From the NCBI RefSeq assembly GCF_901933205.1, contig NC_044572.1, positions 26,870,501 through 26,934,500 of the forward strand: a DNA stretch of 64,000 nt. Reading direction: 5' to 3'. Position 1 is the stretch's first letter; every line of letters starts with the position of its first letter. The position numbers and the translations under genes are program-made. The DNA is from Camarhynchus parvulus (lineage: Eukaryota; Chordata; Aves; Passeriformes; Thraupidae). This document shows, one piece after another, positions 50,105-61,690 of the stretch. The notes below the pieces were generated by a model. The model worked only from the letters and a program-made list of their open reading frames with translations, was not told where the DNA came from and did no database searches.

Positions 50105-50173
50105 TCAATGGAGAATCAGACATCTCCAGATGCTGAATCACCTTCAGTATCTCAGACACATATTTTTGGATGA
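50105..50173 (+). CDS. candidate terminal exon (phase 0 to stop), unknown
   Basis: Acceptor cattttatttacag opens a phase-0 frame of 22 codons ending in TGA: SMENQTSPDAESPSVSQTHI plus two residues. The Ser/Pro/Gln-rich end is typical of disordered C-termini. AATAAA follows at 50251-50256. It would complete the phase-0 chain 41625 / 42876 / 50105. The short 3' UTR and eye-based splice calls limit confidence. Confidence 0.28.
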   Translation, partial: SMENQTSPDAESPSVSQTHIFG

Positions 50174-53100
50174 AACTAATTACTCTCAGAAATCCATGGC
50201 CTTAGTGGTGTTCAGATGAATATTCTAATATGTGAGTATTCTAACATATGAATAAATCTATGAGATCTGGGCACTTAGATACCTTTCAGGATCTAGATCT
50301 TGAAAGCCTTTCACTGCTAAGAAGCTGGTAAGATCAAAACATTTTATTTAGGTCCTTTGAGAATGTAGACCTGTATCATGATACTAAAGCATGCAGAATT
50401 CTAAACAATAACTGAAATAGCTGAAATGCAATTATTATAAACAAACACACAACCAACCTAGAGATTTTGTTTCTTCATGCTATATACAATCTTAAAAAGA
50501 TTAGCAAGCCTGAATACCTATATATCATTTTAGAGATATAATAACCCACTAAAATATTTACTAAAAAAATAACTTTAGAACTGTCACTCTTAATTACTCT
50601 ATTTAAAAGAATTTGAAGGATTTGGGATGCAAAATTTTTCCCAGATATCACTGATGAAAATTAGAGACACAAAGAATAACAATTTTAGAAAAGTAATGTA
50701 CAACAACTACTGGGAAAATTACTTAAATATCTTCTAAACAGTGGGAAAGAATACGTTACCCTCATGCATATACATTCATGCAAAGTTATCTTTGAAAACA
50801 CTTAAGTGTAGAGTCCTTTCAAAGGATACACTGGAGCAAAGTGTCTGTATGCAACACTTCTCCTCCATGTTTGGTCATCTGCCGAAGGAAACCTTATCTA
50901 ACAATTTGTTTTGTAGGGGCAATTCAGAGTCTGTTAAGGTAAAATAAGCTGAACAGGTATAAGCCCTCATCTAAAGAGAAAGGGCAAATTTTTTGATATT
51001 AAGTTTGATGGATCATTTACCCCAGATCTATCACCCTCGATAAAGTTACATATGAAGTAAGGAAGAGCAAACAGTAAAAGAGCTCAGGCTAAGAATTACT
51101 CTACTCACGAAATAAATAAAACTAGAACAATCAAACGTAAGTCTAATTTGCGTTCAACTACATCTTTTTCTATCATAATTATGTGCCTTGTACAAATCTT
51201 GTAGATATAATCACCACAAAGACATGTAACTTTTTGAGTTCTTCTGGCCTAAGTCTGATGTAAACACTTCTAGAAGAAAGCTGAATTAAATAAATGCTGA
51301 TTACAGTGGCTTATACTTTCTTTTTAAGCTATGAAAACATTTATATTAACTTCTTGTAAAACTTCTAGGGCTAATATTCACGTCAATGGAAATTCTGAAT
51401 CATAACAAAATGGAAGATACACCTCAAATTTGATACATGAATTGCCTGAAAATGCTAAAATCTGATATATTCAAAAGCTATTCTTCTGAGAGATCTTGCA
51501 TTAAATTTGGCCACAAGCTCTTCTTTTCATGCATCTTTGAGCAGAAGAAAGAGGATCTAGATATCAAAACCAAAATAACCATATATTAAGGACATCAAAT
51601 ATTAATTGAAAAACACATTAAGCATTCATTAAACAACAAATTATAAGATTACTTCTGTGGCTGGTATTGCAAATGTTTTCTTACCTTTATCTTCATAGTT
51701 ATATCAGTCAATGTATTTTATATCTTTCCTTGCCAGTGTGATAGAGAAGAAATACAGAAGAAAGCACTCATTGAAAATGTGCCTCATGGAAATGGATGAA
51801 TGTCTGATTGTTTAAACCTGTACCTGGGTTCAGATTCTTGGTTTTTTTCAGGCCTATATTTTAATTCAGCTATCAGATAAGACCTCTTTCTTTTAAGCAA
51901 GTTTTTGTGCATTACTCGAGTGGAGATCACAGGCAGGTGCAACAGTTTAAACATACATCCACACAGCCAGCACACATAGAAATAAAGGTTCCTTTAAACT
52001 TTACCAGTCCTGGTAGACCAGAAGGGTTTTCTCAGGTCCTGGATGGGAGCTAGCTGTAGCAAAGGAATCCTTAGGACACTCCTTATTCTAAATGACAGGA
52101 AATCTCACTGCTATATAACTGTCTGAACTGTGAGAGACCCACACAGGGTCAATGTTTAAATTTAAGCTGGACAAAAATGGAGTGTGAAGGTGTATCCTAC
52201 TCACGGGTCTGATCATTTAGCTATAGGCTGTTATAGATTTTTTTCCCCTATTACACTCTTCCTTAATTTTCTGGTGAAACTCAGATTGTCTTTCCTTCAT
52301 GAGCACAGCACCGTGTTGTAGCCTTCAAAAAAATTTCTGGGTGCACCAACAACTCCTTCCATCTTACTTGGATTAGGCTTCAGACAGCTCCTTTTCATAC
52401 AGGGATTGAACCTGCTGAGGAGCCCACAGAGCTACATAAGGGTGCTGTCTGCAGATAGTAAAAAATAAATCTAGTTGTTAGCTTCATAGGGCTGAAACTG
52501 GAGACCATGTTAATTTTTATAATCTTCTCAATTTTATTATACACAGGACTCCACAGGTAAGTAAGATCAAGGTAAAGGATTAATTGCCTGGTGGGTCCTT
52601 TGAGATGTGTTTGAGGAGAGATGCCAGTATTTATTCAAATCTTTCCACTCTGGAAACATATTTAACAATGTATTTTATTAAGTGTGCATATTTGAGGCTT
52701 CCCTGGTACGTGCAGTCTCAGATTTGGTACACCTAGAGAGTTGTCTGTTGAAGTAAAAAAATTATATCATTGCCAGAAATATAAAGCAGTGGATCAGTCT
52801 CCAGGCCCCATGTCTAGGATTTCAAATACTTGAAAAATATCAAAGCATAGTAGTGTAGACATTTGTCCACTGGCAACAGAACAGAAGAAAAATGTTCATA
52901 AATCAAACAATTTTTTCTTCAAAGATAAAATTCCTGTATTCAGACAGCTTAATATGGTTGCTCCTATCCATTTTCAGGGTCAGCTTTATTTGGGGCTGCT
53001 TTTCTGTATTGATGTAAAATGTGAACATTTTCCCCTATGGTGCTATAAATCACTCACTTTGCCTCTCCTATTAGGAACTTCAGCAGACACTAATTAACCC

Positions 53101-53282
53101 TCTGGAGAAAATGTTTATAAAAATAACAAGGAATTATTAGCAATGAAGCAGGGTCTTTTTCCCCCCAACAAAAAAAGTCAAACTGAGAGAGTGAATGCAT
53201 TATTGTTAAATTGTGGAATTAACTTGCTGGTTGGAAATTTTAATGAGCTGAGACACGTGACTAGAAAGGTTTTTGAAAGAGG

Positions 53283-53284
<2 letters not shown>
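50174..53284. other. no firm gene
   Basis: AT-rich stretch, no repeat family or convincing exon seen. Confidence 0.5.

Positions 53285-53338
<54 letters not shown>
53285..53338. repeat. (GT)n dinucleotide microsatellite
   Basis: About 23 uninterrupted GT units followed by two ATGT units. Read across, it makes Cys-Val or Thr-His repeat open frames that are not genes. Confidence 0.98.
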
Positions 53339-53689
53339 CTTCCCAGATGAGAATCTCTCACTCTGAGTAACAATTAAAGAACATATTCTGAAATGTACAT
53401 ATTTTTTAAGAAATTTTGAACTTTGTTGTTTATGAAGAACTATATGATTCCTAGAAGGGGCAAGGTTTTTCAACTTTTATTCAAAAAAATATAGGTAGTG
53501 ATGAAACACTCCTTTTAGGGATACCTTTTTAACAGGGGGAACTTAACTTGTGCAGAGACTCCACCATCTATCAGTAGCTCTGACTCAACAGTGTTTTATG
53601 ATGGCTTAGGGACTTGTTGATACATCTTTGACCTAATTTTTCCTGCCAAGAATTAATATATTTATCTTGATTACTCTCCTTAATTTCTT
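53339..53689. other. no gene seen
   Basis: AT-rich spacer between the GT repeat and the GC-rich block. Confidence 0.6.
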
Positions 53690-54400
53690 TTTTCCCTCAC
53701 CTAATAAGTGAAACAAACAGGGCAGGAGACTTCTTCTCCGCTTAATGCATTTATTAAAAGTGATCAACTCAAGGTTGGGAAGCTGGACAGGTCCGCAATC
53801 TGCCTCTGCTGTCCCCACTCTGAAAGGACTTGGACGAGAAGAAATGTGCAGCTTTGTCCCCTAGGGGCAAAGCTGGGGGTCCCATCGTCTCAAGGGTAGC
53901 AAGCACAGCCCCAGTTACTCCAGGCTCCTCAACTCTTGAGCAACTCCTGGCTCGAGGTCTTGGTTCCAGATGAGGTCTCAGGTCAGGGTGAGGGGCAACA
54001 AAGGTTTTCAGCATCTCTACAGGCTCAGCACTCTGTTCCTCACGTCCAGACATCACTCTAATTTCTTAATTCTGTATTGGCTCGTTGTTTTTGGGGTCTT
54101 TGGTAAGTTTGATGGGGTTTCTTCCCATGGCATGCTGGTCTTAAGGCTGTTTTGCATCCTCTGATGCTTCCACCCCCACATGTCCCCTCCTCTTACTGTT
54201 TGGAGAGAAGGGCCTTCTTAGCCCCAGGCAGGACTGTACAGATACAAAAGGAACAATTAGCTAAAACGACCTGTGATTACAATAACAAACAGGTAGAACT
54301 CCACCTTGGCAACAACTGGTCCAACTGGTTTTGCAACTCTTTTTTTCCCAAGAAAATTGGCAGATTTTTAGTTTATAACAATAAGTCCTTTGTATAAAAA
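53690..54400 (-). mobile_element. GC-rich LTR-like block (probably minus strand)
   Basis: A sharp rise in GC over about 500 bases in an AT-rich region. On the minus strand the left part has AATAAATGCATTAAGCGGAG followed by a purine-rich tail, like the R/U5 part of an LTR, preceded by a GC-rich U3-like part. I cannot match it to the two LTR families in this window, nor set its ends. Open frames here (for example 53769-54056 minus) are Pro/Arg-rich and probably incidental. Confidence 0.35.
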
Positions 54401-57379
54401 ACTGCTTATAACTTTAATAAATGAGAATTTTTCATACATAAAATTTCAAGATTGAGTCTTTAATAAATATTTTTCAGGTTAATAAGACAGCAAATATTTA
54501 GACTATAAAGCTTTTGAGATTTGCTTTCTGCTGCCTCCAAAACAAATGTTTCAGCCTTTAAATTTCCCCTTATATAGTTCTCAATTTATTGTCTTCCACT
54601 TACAGTACTTCCTGCTTCCCGTTGTGCTTTCCTTACAAGAAAAAAAGAAATATTATAACATTACAATAATATAACATCTCCAATCAATTAAAATTAGAAT
54701 ACATAATTTTTGAAAGTTATGTGAATTAAAAATATTTTAGCAATTCAGTCCCTTGCAGGTGATAGGTGCTCCTTACCCAAAGTGATAAAATTTTATCTTG
54801 TTCTTCTTTTCTAGCACTGAATGAGAAAACCCTTAAATGTTTTGCAGTACTAAAAACTCAACTCTAGTGTTTACTTCACTATAACAGAAAATTACCATCT
54901 GCAAATTGGGTTCCCATGCTCTTGAATTTTGAGAGAATTTGGTCCTTATTATAAGATGAATAGTTTACTCTAAATAAGATAAATATTTGATTCCACTACA
55001 CAAAATATACATAAAAAAAGAGGATTATTCAAATCACTTACTGAATGCTCAGCAGATCACAAACATAAATTGCTGCTTCTTACAGGCATTGCCTTCTGTT
55101 TCTTTTAACATGAACGATATCTTCAAAATTATTACAGAAGTTTTGTAACATCCTAACTTCTTAACTAAATCAGTGTATTTTCCAGAAGGCAATAGAAAAA
55201 TGTTAGCTATGTAATGTCCAAGTATCTGTTATGTCTTCAAAGAGAACTCAGTATTCATTCAGTATTACATATCTTTACTACAAGCTGATAATTTTCCTAA
55301 GGCAGTGTAGAAAAGGAATGGCCAAAATGAAGAAAAAACTTTCTTGCAACCATTTTTGTAAATAAAATTAAACATATTCACAGACAATTATGAGCAGAAC
55401 AAAATTGCATGCTATTTCTTTGAGAATTATGTTTTTGTTTGAAGAGTTCACTTGCATATTGCTGAAATATAACTTTATTTCTCATACAAAGTACTGGAAG
55501 CACTGGGCTTCCTTCTATTCTGTTCTGCATCCCGTGGGAGTGTAATATGCAGAGTTTTAACTCCCTCGTTCCCAAAATGCTAGGTAAATTTAGTTGACCT
55601 GCAGTGGAATAAATATTGTTGCTGCTGCTGACTGGTGCTGACTTGTTACTTTCCTCCTGCTGAAAGAGATGTCATTGAGGAATCCACTCTTATAGCTATG
55701 TATATCTAAAAGCTATTTGTTGTAGAGTGTACACTCTCAGTGCAGCCAAAAAGACATCAAGGCACTCAATGCTATTGTAAAATAAATATATCAGCTCAGC
55801 CCTATTGCTGTAGAAAAAGGAAGACAGATAAAATCCCCCTCTGGAAACCACTGTACATCCCACCTGATTCCCCACATGTAAGTTTGGGAGACAAGAATAT
55901 GAAGGAGTTAATGCTAGACCCAGCCTAAATTGTTAGGAACAAATCTAATTCTAGGAAATCTTATTTCTACATACAAAATGACAAAGACAACAGAAATAAG
56001 ACTTAGAAAACTGAATTTCATATGTCCACATGGGATATGAATCTCAGATTCTAAAGATAACATCTCATCTCTAACTGTAAGTTTCCCCCCTGTTTATTAG
56101 TAAACAGTAGACTTTAAAGAATGTTAAAGTCTGCAGCAGGGCATTTCCCCCACCACAAGAGCTTATCTGTTGCTTCTTAGCTGATGAAATAACTCAGGGC
56201 ATCTTGCTCTTACATGAGCCTCGGTGAAATGATCAGGACAGCTTGCCTTGTAATGAGTTATTTCCGTGCCATGGGATTGATGCTTTCAGCTGACAGTAAA
56301 TATCTTGATGGGGAAGCAAGATGCAGAAAGTTAAGCTGGAATTTCTGATTGACAGACACTTCTCTTTACAAACTATAAAAACTACACCCAACTTTCACAA
56401 AGTAGAAATTTTTTCTTGTCATTTTGGTTACATTGATTCCTAATCTATACTATTTCCTTGCTAGCTTTAATAAAGGTACCCTAATGTCATGCACTGTTTT
56501 ACATAATCTACTAGTAGTTTTTTGTTTCATACTGTGTTGTAAGTACCTCTGTTTAAGTTGTTTTGTCTGTTATCTCCTGTCTATTATAACTCATTTTATA
56601 ATAGACCTAATTAGCCATTCTTAGGACTTGCAAGCCAGAGACATTTAGGTGTAGGCCACCTACCTGACTGACTCTATGATGCTGCCAGATTGAAGTTCTT
56701 GTGCTGTTTCTTGCCTTATTTGGCACAAGATCAAGAGAAAAACAGCAGGTCTTGTGGAGTTGAGTCCTTTAGATCACTTAACCCCAACACAGATGCTCTT
56801 CCTTGCCTGAAGAGAGCAAAGTGTTTGTCGGGGACAATTCTTTGTGCCTAATTTCACAAGTGTACCGGACAATCTCCTTGCTCTGACTTACATTTCCTCA
56901 CAGATCTTCAAATATTTCCCTGTTTTCTCCTGCTTTTTTTCCCTGTGCTTTCTTTTTCACCTGTTCATAGCTCTACTATTTCTCTGGAAACTTATCTGCT
57001 CTTGCAAATTCACAGCTGCCTAGTTTCATTGATGAATATGTATATCCTGTGCCCTGAATATCTCCACCAAAGCCAATACAAAAGTCATCAGAAGCAACAG
57101 CCATATAAAGTAATGCAGAGCTATGACAAAAATGAAACTATGTATTTGTAGAGCACCCACAGACCACTGAATGAAATGAAAGATATCTCTGACTGTTGAC
57201 TGTGAACTAGCAATGCTGACTTGTTTTCCTTAATTTCTGATATGAAAGAGTTAATTTTTTTTCCTTTTAGGAAGAGTTTTCTTCAGCTGGACCACTTGCA
57301 ACATAGTTCCAGTCAGAACCAAAGAGAAACCAGCAGTCAGCATACATCCTCATGACATAATGAGTGGTGACTATTACAG
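54401..57379. other. no firm gene
   Basis: AT-rich stretch without recognised repeats or convincing exons. Confidence 0.5.
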
Positions 57380-57545
57380 ACACTCTTTATTGATACAGCC
57401 TTCATTTAACAGCCCTCACAAATGAGCTATGTGTGCCCCCACCCCTCCTGCAGGTAGCTGCTGCTGCTGGAATTATCACTCTAACCCATTTCATCCGCAT
57501 TTGACCCAGAGGTCCTCCATGAAACTCACAGCTTTTGTTACACTG
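57380..57545 (-). other. GC-richer minus-strand segment ending in a poly(A) signal
   Basis: On the minus strand about 150 bases of mixed composition run from an acceptor-like tttttaataaagcag (near 57545) through an open frame (CNKSCEFHGGPLGQMRMKWV ...) to a stop, then CTGTATCAATAAAGAGTGTC, a canonical poly(A) signal context. It could be a last exon, an LTR 3' end or a retrocopy. I do not recognise it. Confidence 0.22.
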
Positions 57546-59041
57546 CTTTATTAAAAAACTTCTTTGTCTATCTATTTGAGGAAAAGTCACCAAATAAACA
57601 ACAAACGAAACAGTCATTCTGCAAAAGCAGAGAAAAATAAAGCATGGTTGTTATGTTTTACCAATGCCCTTTGTTAATCACTCTTTTTTAAAAAAATTGG
57701 AATCTTATTTTTAATTGAAAAATGTACTGGGTGTTAAATGCTTCATGTATACCGAATACAAATGAAATATTTTTTAGTATGTTTTGCTCATGCTTCTGTA
57801 GAAAAAACTTACTTCAGTAATTCATAATTCATATCTTGCAACCAACTCAATTTATGGCCTTTGATTTCAAAGTTCTTCATGAATAAGCTTCCTGCAGTCA
57901 GCTAATTAAAATAAAATAAAATAAAAAGTTATTGAGATCATATCAGAATCAAGTAATTCCTTGTTCTTGTTAAACTGTAGTAACACCATATGACTATATT
58001 TTCATCTTTATTCCTAAGACATACTTCAGGTTCAGCTGCATATTCTTTAAGAAGCATACACTCAGTAAGAAGAAAATTATTTCATTATGAAATCTCATCA
58101 GTATATGGATTTTTTTTCTTAATGTAACCTAAAGTATCTTGACTGAGGTAACAGTGGCAAGAAAACATTTTGATTTTTAAAATAGAACAAATATTTATTT
58201 TAACCTTGAATTAAAAATCTGATACTTACATTGTAGAATAAAATTATTAGGTACTGGTACATTATATACAGCTGAATTTTCCAGTATGAATACCAGTAAC
58301 AGCAAGATTGAATAGGAATCACAGGAGAGAGAAAGAAATAAGTGAAATCTGATATTGACCATCTGGCAGTACAAAACCAGGTGACCATCAAAGGTGGACT
58401 CTGAGTCTGAGTGGGAGAGAAGGGAATAAAGTCATATTAAGTAGCTCAACTTTTTTCTTACCCCTTACTTTATGTGTTTGCAGAATTTATCAATTCATCA
58501 TGAATATGATTTTATATGAGAACAGAAATTGGTATGTAAAATCATTATTCATTGATGTTAAAAGGACATGATGAGAGATGATAGTACAGTTCTATGGAAA
58601 TCAGGAATTCAGGAAGCCTAGAAGCTCCTTGAAATACTATGGTAAGTATAATGTAGTAACTTCACTTGGCAAAGTATAAACAGTCATAAGAAAGCAAAAC
58701 TGCATGCAGTTCTTTCTCCTCTCACCTCATCTCAAAAAATTTTACAGGATGATTAGTCTTTGACAAACCTATAGCATTCAAACCTAGTTGGGTAGTTGTT
58801 ACATGCATTCCTTCATTCCATTTTGTTTTCTGGAAGTGAATCAGTCCATCTTTCACTAACATCTTGATGATAATCCTGACCTCCTTAAGCTTCTTAAATG
58901 CAACACAGAAAAGCGGGAGTTCATTATCATTCTTTCTGCCCCTCTCAGGGAATCTATGTTGATTCCCTGTTACATTTGCCCATTCTGTTATATTCTTTTC
59001 CTATCAAACCTTTAATCTTGCCATAATCCTTAGTTTTATAA
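57546..59041. other. no firm gene
   Basis: AT-rich. A short (AAATA)n run lies at 57907-57926. A minus-strand segment 58406-58230 has very good splice sites and a 59-codon open frame rich in Trp, Tyr and Cys, but the peptide is unnatural and I do not call it. Confidence 0.45.
57907..57926. repeat. (AAATA)n short microsatellite
   Basis: About four AAATA units. Confidence 0.9.
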
Positions 59042-59462
59042 TGTCCCAGTTTCAGCTGGAATAGAGTTTATTTTCTTCCTAGTAGCTGGCATAGTGCCAT
59101 GATTTTAGGATGAGAATAATGTTGATAATGCAATGATGTTAGTTTTTGCTAACTGAAGGCAAAGTTGGCCAGAGGCTGATCTCAGGAACTGTCTGGGCAT
59201 CAGTTGGGGAGTGGTGAGTGACTGCATTGTGCATCACTTGTTTTGTATACTCTAACATGGTTGTTTTTTTAAAGTATTATTGTCTTGACTGATATTATAA
59301 TTGTCATTATTTCCTTCCTTTTCTCTTCATTAGACTGTCTTTGTCTTAACCCACAGGTTTTCTCACTTTTGCTTTTCCACCTCTCTCTCCCATCCCACTG
59401 GCAGGGGAGGAGTGAATGAGCTGCTGTGTGTGGCCATCACTGGCTGAGGTTGAACTATGGCA
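59042..59462 (+). mobile_element. ERV solo LTR, family 2 (plus strand)
   Basis: Starts TGTCCCAGTTTCAGCTGG and ends GGTTGAACTATGGCA. Recognisable internal blocks are AGTAGCTGGCATAGTGC, GATGAGAATAATGTTGATAA, the GTGGTGAGTGACTGCATTGTG block, and CTGTCTTTGTCTTAACCCAC followed by TTTTCTCACTTTTGC. Same family as 30125-30632 but opposite strand. About 420 bp, shorter than usual for this family, with part of U3 apparently deleted. No target duplication seen. Confidence 0.82.
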
Positions 59463-59778
59463 TGTGACAACAAACATATTTACAGGCAATTTTCTTTCAG
59501 TAAAAAGCCTTAGACTGAACGTCAGACCACTTGATTTGGCTGGATTCAGTCTAACTTGACCACTCCCTTTTATCTTCCACTGGATTTACTATAACTTCTT
59601 TTTCTCATTCCTTTCAATACTCACTTTTGACTTTTATAGCTTTTCTAAAGTTCTATTATTTTTATGTGATCTCATTTCATCACAAACAATACATAGCTTT
59701 CTTGTATTTTCAAAGCCATGCATACCTTGTTCCATGGATGATTCTAAGAGGAACTCAGAAAAAGTAGAAAGCAAAACA

Positions 59779-61037
59779 TCTCTGGGTTTGCATAGCTTGG
59801 TTTTTGGTAGCAGGCTGGGCCACAGAGGGTTCTGTGAGAAGCTGCTAGAAGCTTCCACGCCGTCTGGCAGAGCCAGCCCCTGATGGCTCTGAAGATGGAC
59901 ATGCTGCTGGCCAAGGCTGGGCCAATTACAGATTGTGGTAACGCCTCTATAGTAACATATATAAGAAGAAATCAAAAGAAAACTTGTTAAAATTACATCC
60001 AGAGAAGATTTGAGTAGAACAACATGCAGACCCCAAGGTCAGTGGAGAAGGAGGGGGAGGAGGTGCTCCAGGGGCCAGAGCTGGGATTCCTCTGCAGCCC
60101 GTGGTGCAGCCCATGGCGAGGCAGCTGCATCCCCGCAGCCCATGGAGAGCCGTGGGGGATGCAGAGATCCACCCACAGCCCGGGGAGGAGGAGCCCACAC
60201 TTGGTGGGCGAGTGCTTGAGAGGAGGCTGTGACCCTGTGGGAGACCTGTGGAGAAAGGGACCCTGCTCCCAGGCTGGAGCAGCCTGTCCTTGGAGGGATG
60301 CACCCCATGGAGGAGTGACCCACACTCAGCAGTCTGGGGAGACTGTTCCCCATGGGATGGACTCACACTGCAGCAGCCTGGGGAGGGCTGTTCCCCATGG
60401 GATGGACTCACCCTGCAGCAGTCTGGGGAGGGCTGTTCCCCATGGGATGGACTCACACTGCAGCAGTCTGGGGAGGGCTGTTCCCCATGGGATGGACTCA
60501 CACTGCAGCAGTCTGGGGAGGGCTGTTCCCCATGGGATGGACTCACACTGCAGCAGTCACAGGGAGCTGCTGCTCCTGAGATGGAGCCGTGTTGGAGAGG
60601 GTCACAGAGAACTGTCCTCTGAGAGAGGGACCCCACAGAGCAGCAGGGGAACGACTCCTCTCCCTTAACAGCAGGAGAAGCCACGGGTGATGAACCGACC
60701 ATAACCCCATTCCCTGTCTCCTTGTGCCACTGGGGTAGGGGATAGAGCTGGAAGAAGGGAGGGGTGTGGGGAAGGTGTTTTTGGGGGCTTATTTTACTTC
60801 TCATTATCCTGCTCTTATTTTGATAATAATAAATTCACTTTTTATCTCTAAGTTGAGCCTGATTTTGCCCTTGGTGGTATCTAATGAGGGATGTCTCTCC
60901 CAATCCTTATCTCAACCCATGAACACTTCATTGTTTTCTCTCCTCTGTTTCTATTTTCCCCCACTCCCTGCTGTGGAAGGGAGTGAGTGAGCAGCTTTTA
61001 TGGGTGCCTGGCATCTGGCCAGGATCAACCCACTACA
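59779..61037 (+). mobile_element. ERV solo LTR, family 1, longest copy (plus strand)
   Basis: Aligns by eye to the LTR at 48746: TCTGGGTTTGCATAGCTTGG start, a GGCCAAGGCTGGGCCAATTA block, the CCAAGGTCAGTGGAGAAGGA block, AATAAATTCACTT near 60829, then TATCTAATGAGGGATGTCTC and the end CAACCCACTACA. About 1.26 kb because of an internal 45-bp tandem array. The first bases are mutated and flanking target copies do not match. Its GC-rich part creates long overlapping open frames on both strands (up to 285 codons on the minus strand), which are not genes. Confidence 0.9.
60314..60558. repeat. 45-bp tandem array inside the LTR
   Basis: About 5.5 copies of a 45-base unit beginning at 60314, with unit starts (GGACTCAC) at 60359, 60404, 60449, 60494 and 60539. 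Copies 3-5 are almost identical, suggesting recent expansion. Because 45 is a multiple of 3, every frame that is open in one unit stays open across the array, giving 15-residue protein repeats that are artefacts. Confidence 0.97.
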
Positions 61038-61112
61038 ATTTCCAGGTGTATGCCCTTTTGACGATCAACTTTGCACCTGACCAAACAAGGAAAATTACAT
61101 ACAGATGGCAAC

Positions 61113-61690
61113 ACAGAATCACAGATTCATAGAATGGTTTGGGTTGGAAAGGATCTTAAAGACCATCTAGTTCCAAACTCCTTACCATGAGCAGGGCCAT
61201 TTTCCACTTGACCAGCTTGCAAAAAAGACCCACCTAATCTGGCCTTGACCAGGGATGGGGGATCCAAAACTTCTCTAGGCATCCTGTCCTAGTGCTTCAC
61301 TACCCTCACGATAAAGACTTTCTTCCCAATATCTAATCTAATTTAATCCTGCCTTCTTTCTGTTCATAAGCATCACACCTTGTCCTATCTCTACCTGCCC
61401 CTCTAAAATGTCAGTCTCCAGCCTTCTTGTAGGTCCCCTTATTGTACTGGAAGGTGCTTTAAAGTCTCCTCAAAGCCTTCTCTTCTCCAGGCTGAGCAAC
61501 TCCAACTATTTCTGTCTTTCCTCATAGGAGAGGTGTTCCTGCCTTCTGATCATCTTCATGGCTCTCCTCTGCACCTGTTCCAACAGGTCCATGTCCTTCC
61601 TGTGTTTTGGGCTCCAAAGGTTGATGTAGTATCCCAGGTGAGGTCTCACCACAGCAGAGCAGAGAGGAAGACACATCTTCCTTGACCTGC
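61113..61690 (-). mobile_element. CR1 LINE 3' fragment (minus strand), longest in the window
   Basis: Starts with the CR1 3' terminal repeats (agaatcacagattcatagaatgg) and tttgggttggaaaggatcttaaag. The minus-strand translation over 61500-61690 reads CLPLCSAVVRPHLGYYINLW, then HRKDMDLLEQVQRRAMKMIR and EHLSYEERQ, the CR1 ORF2 C-terminal region. About 580 bp, 5'-truncated; the right end is blurred near 61690-61790. Confidence 0.95.

Noticed and set aside
53143..53473. Cys-Val and Thr-His repeat open frames
   Set aside because: Translation of the (GT)n repeat on each strand.
58230..58406. Minus-strand segment with very strong splice sites and 59 open codons
   Set aside because: The peptide is extremely rich in Trp, Tyr, Cys and Phe and looks unnatural; no partner exon found. 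Left out as chance.
59947..60804. 285-codon minus-strand open frame and 214-codon plus-strand frame
   Set aside because: Both run through the GC-rich half and 45-bp array of a solo LTR. Repeat-driven, not genes.
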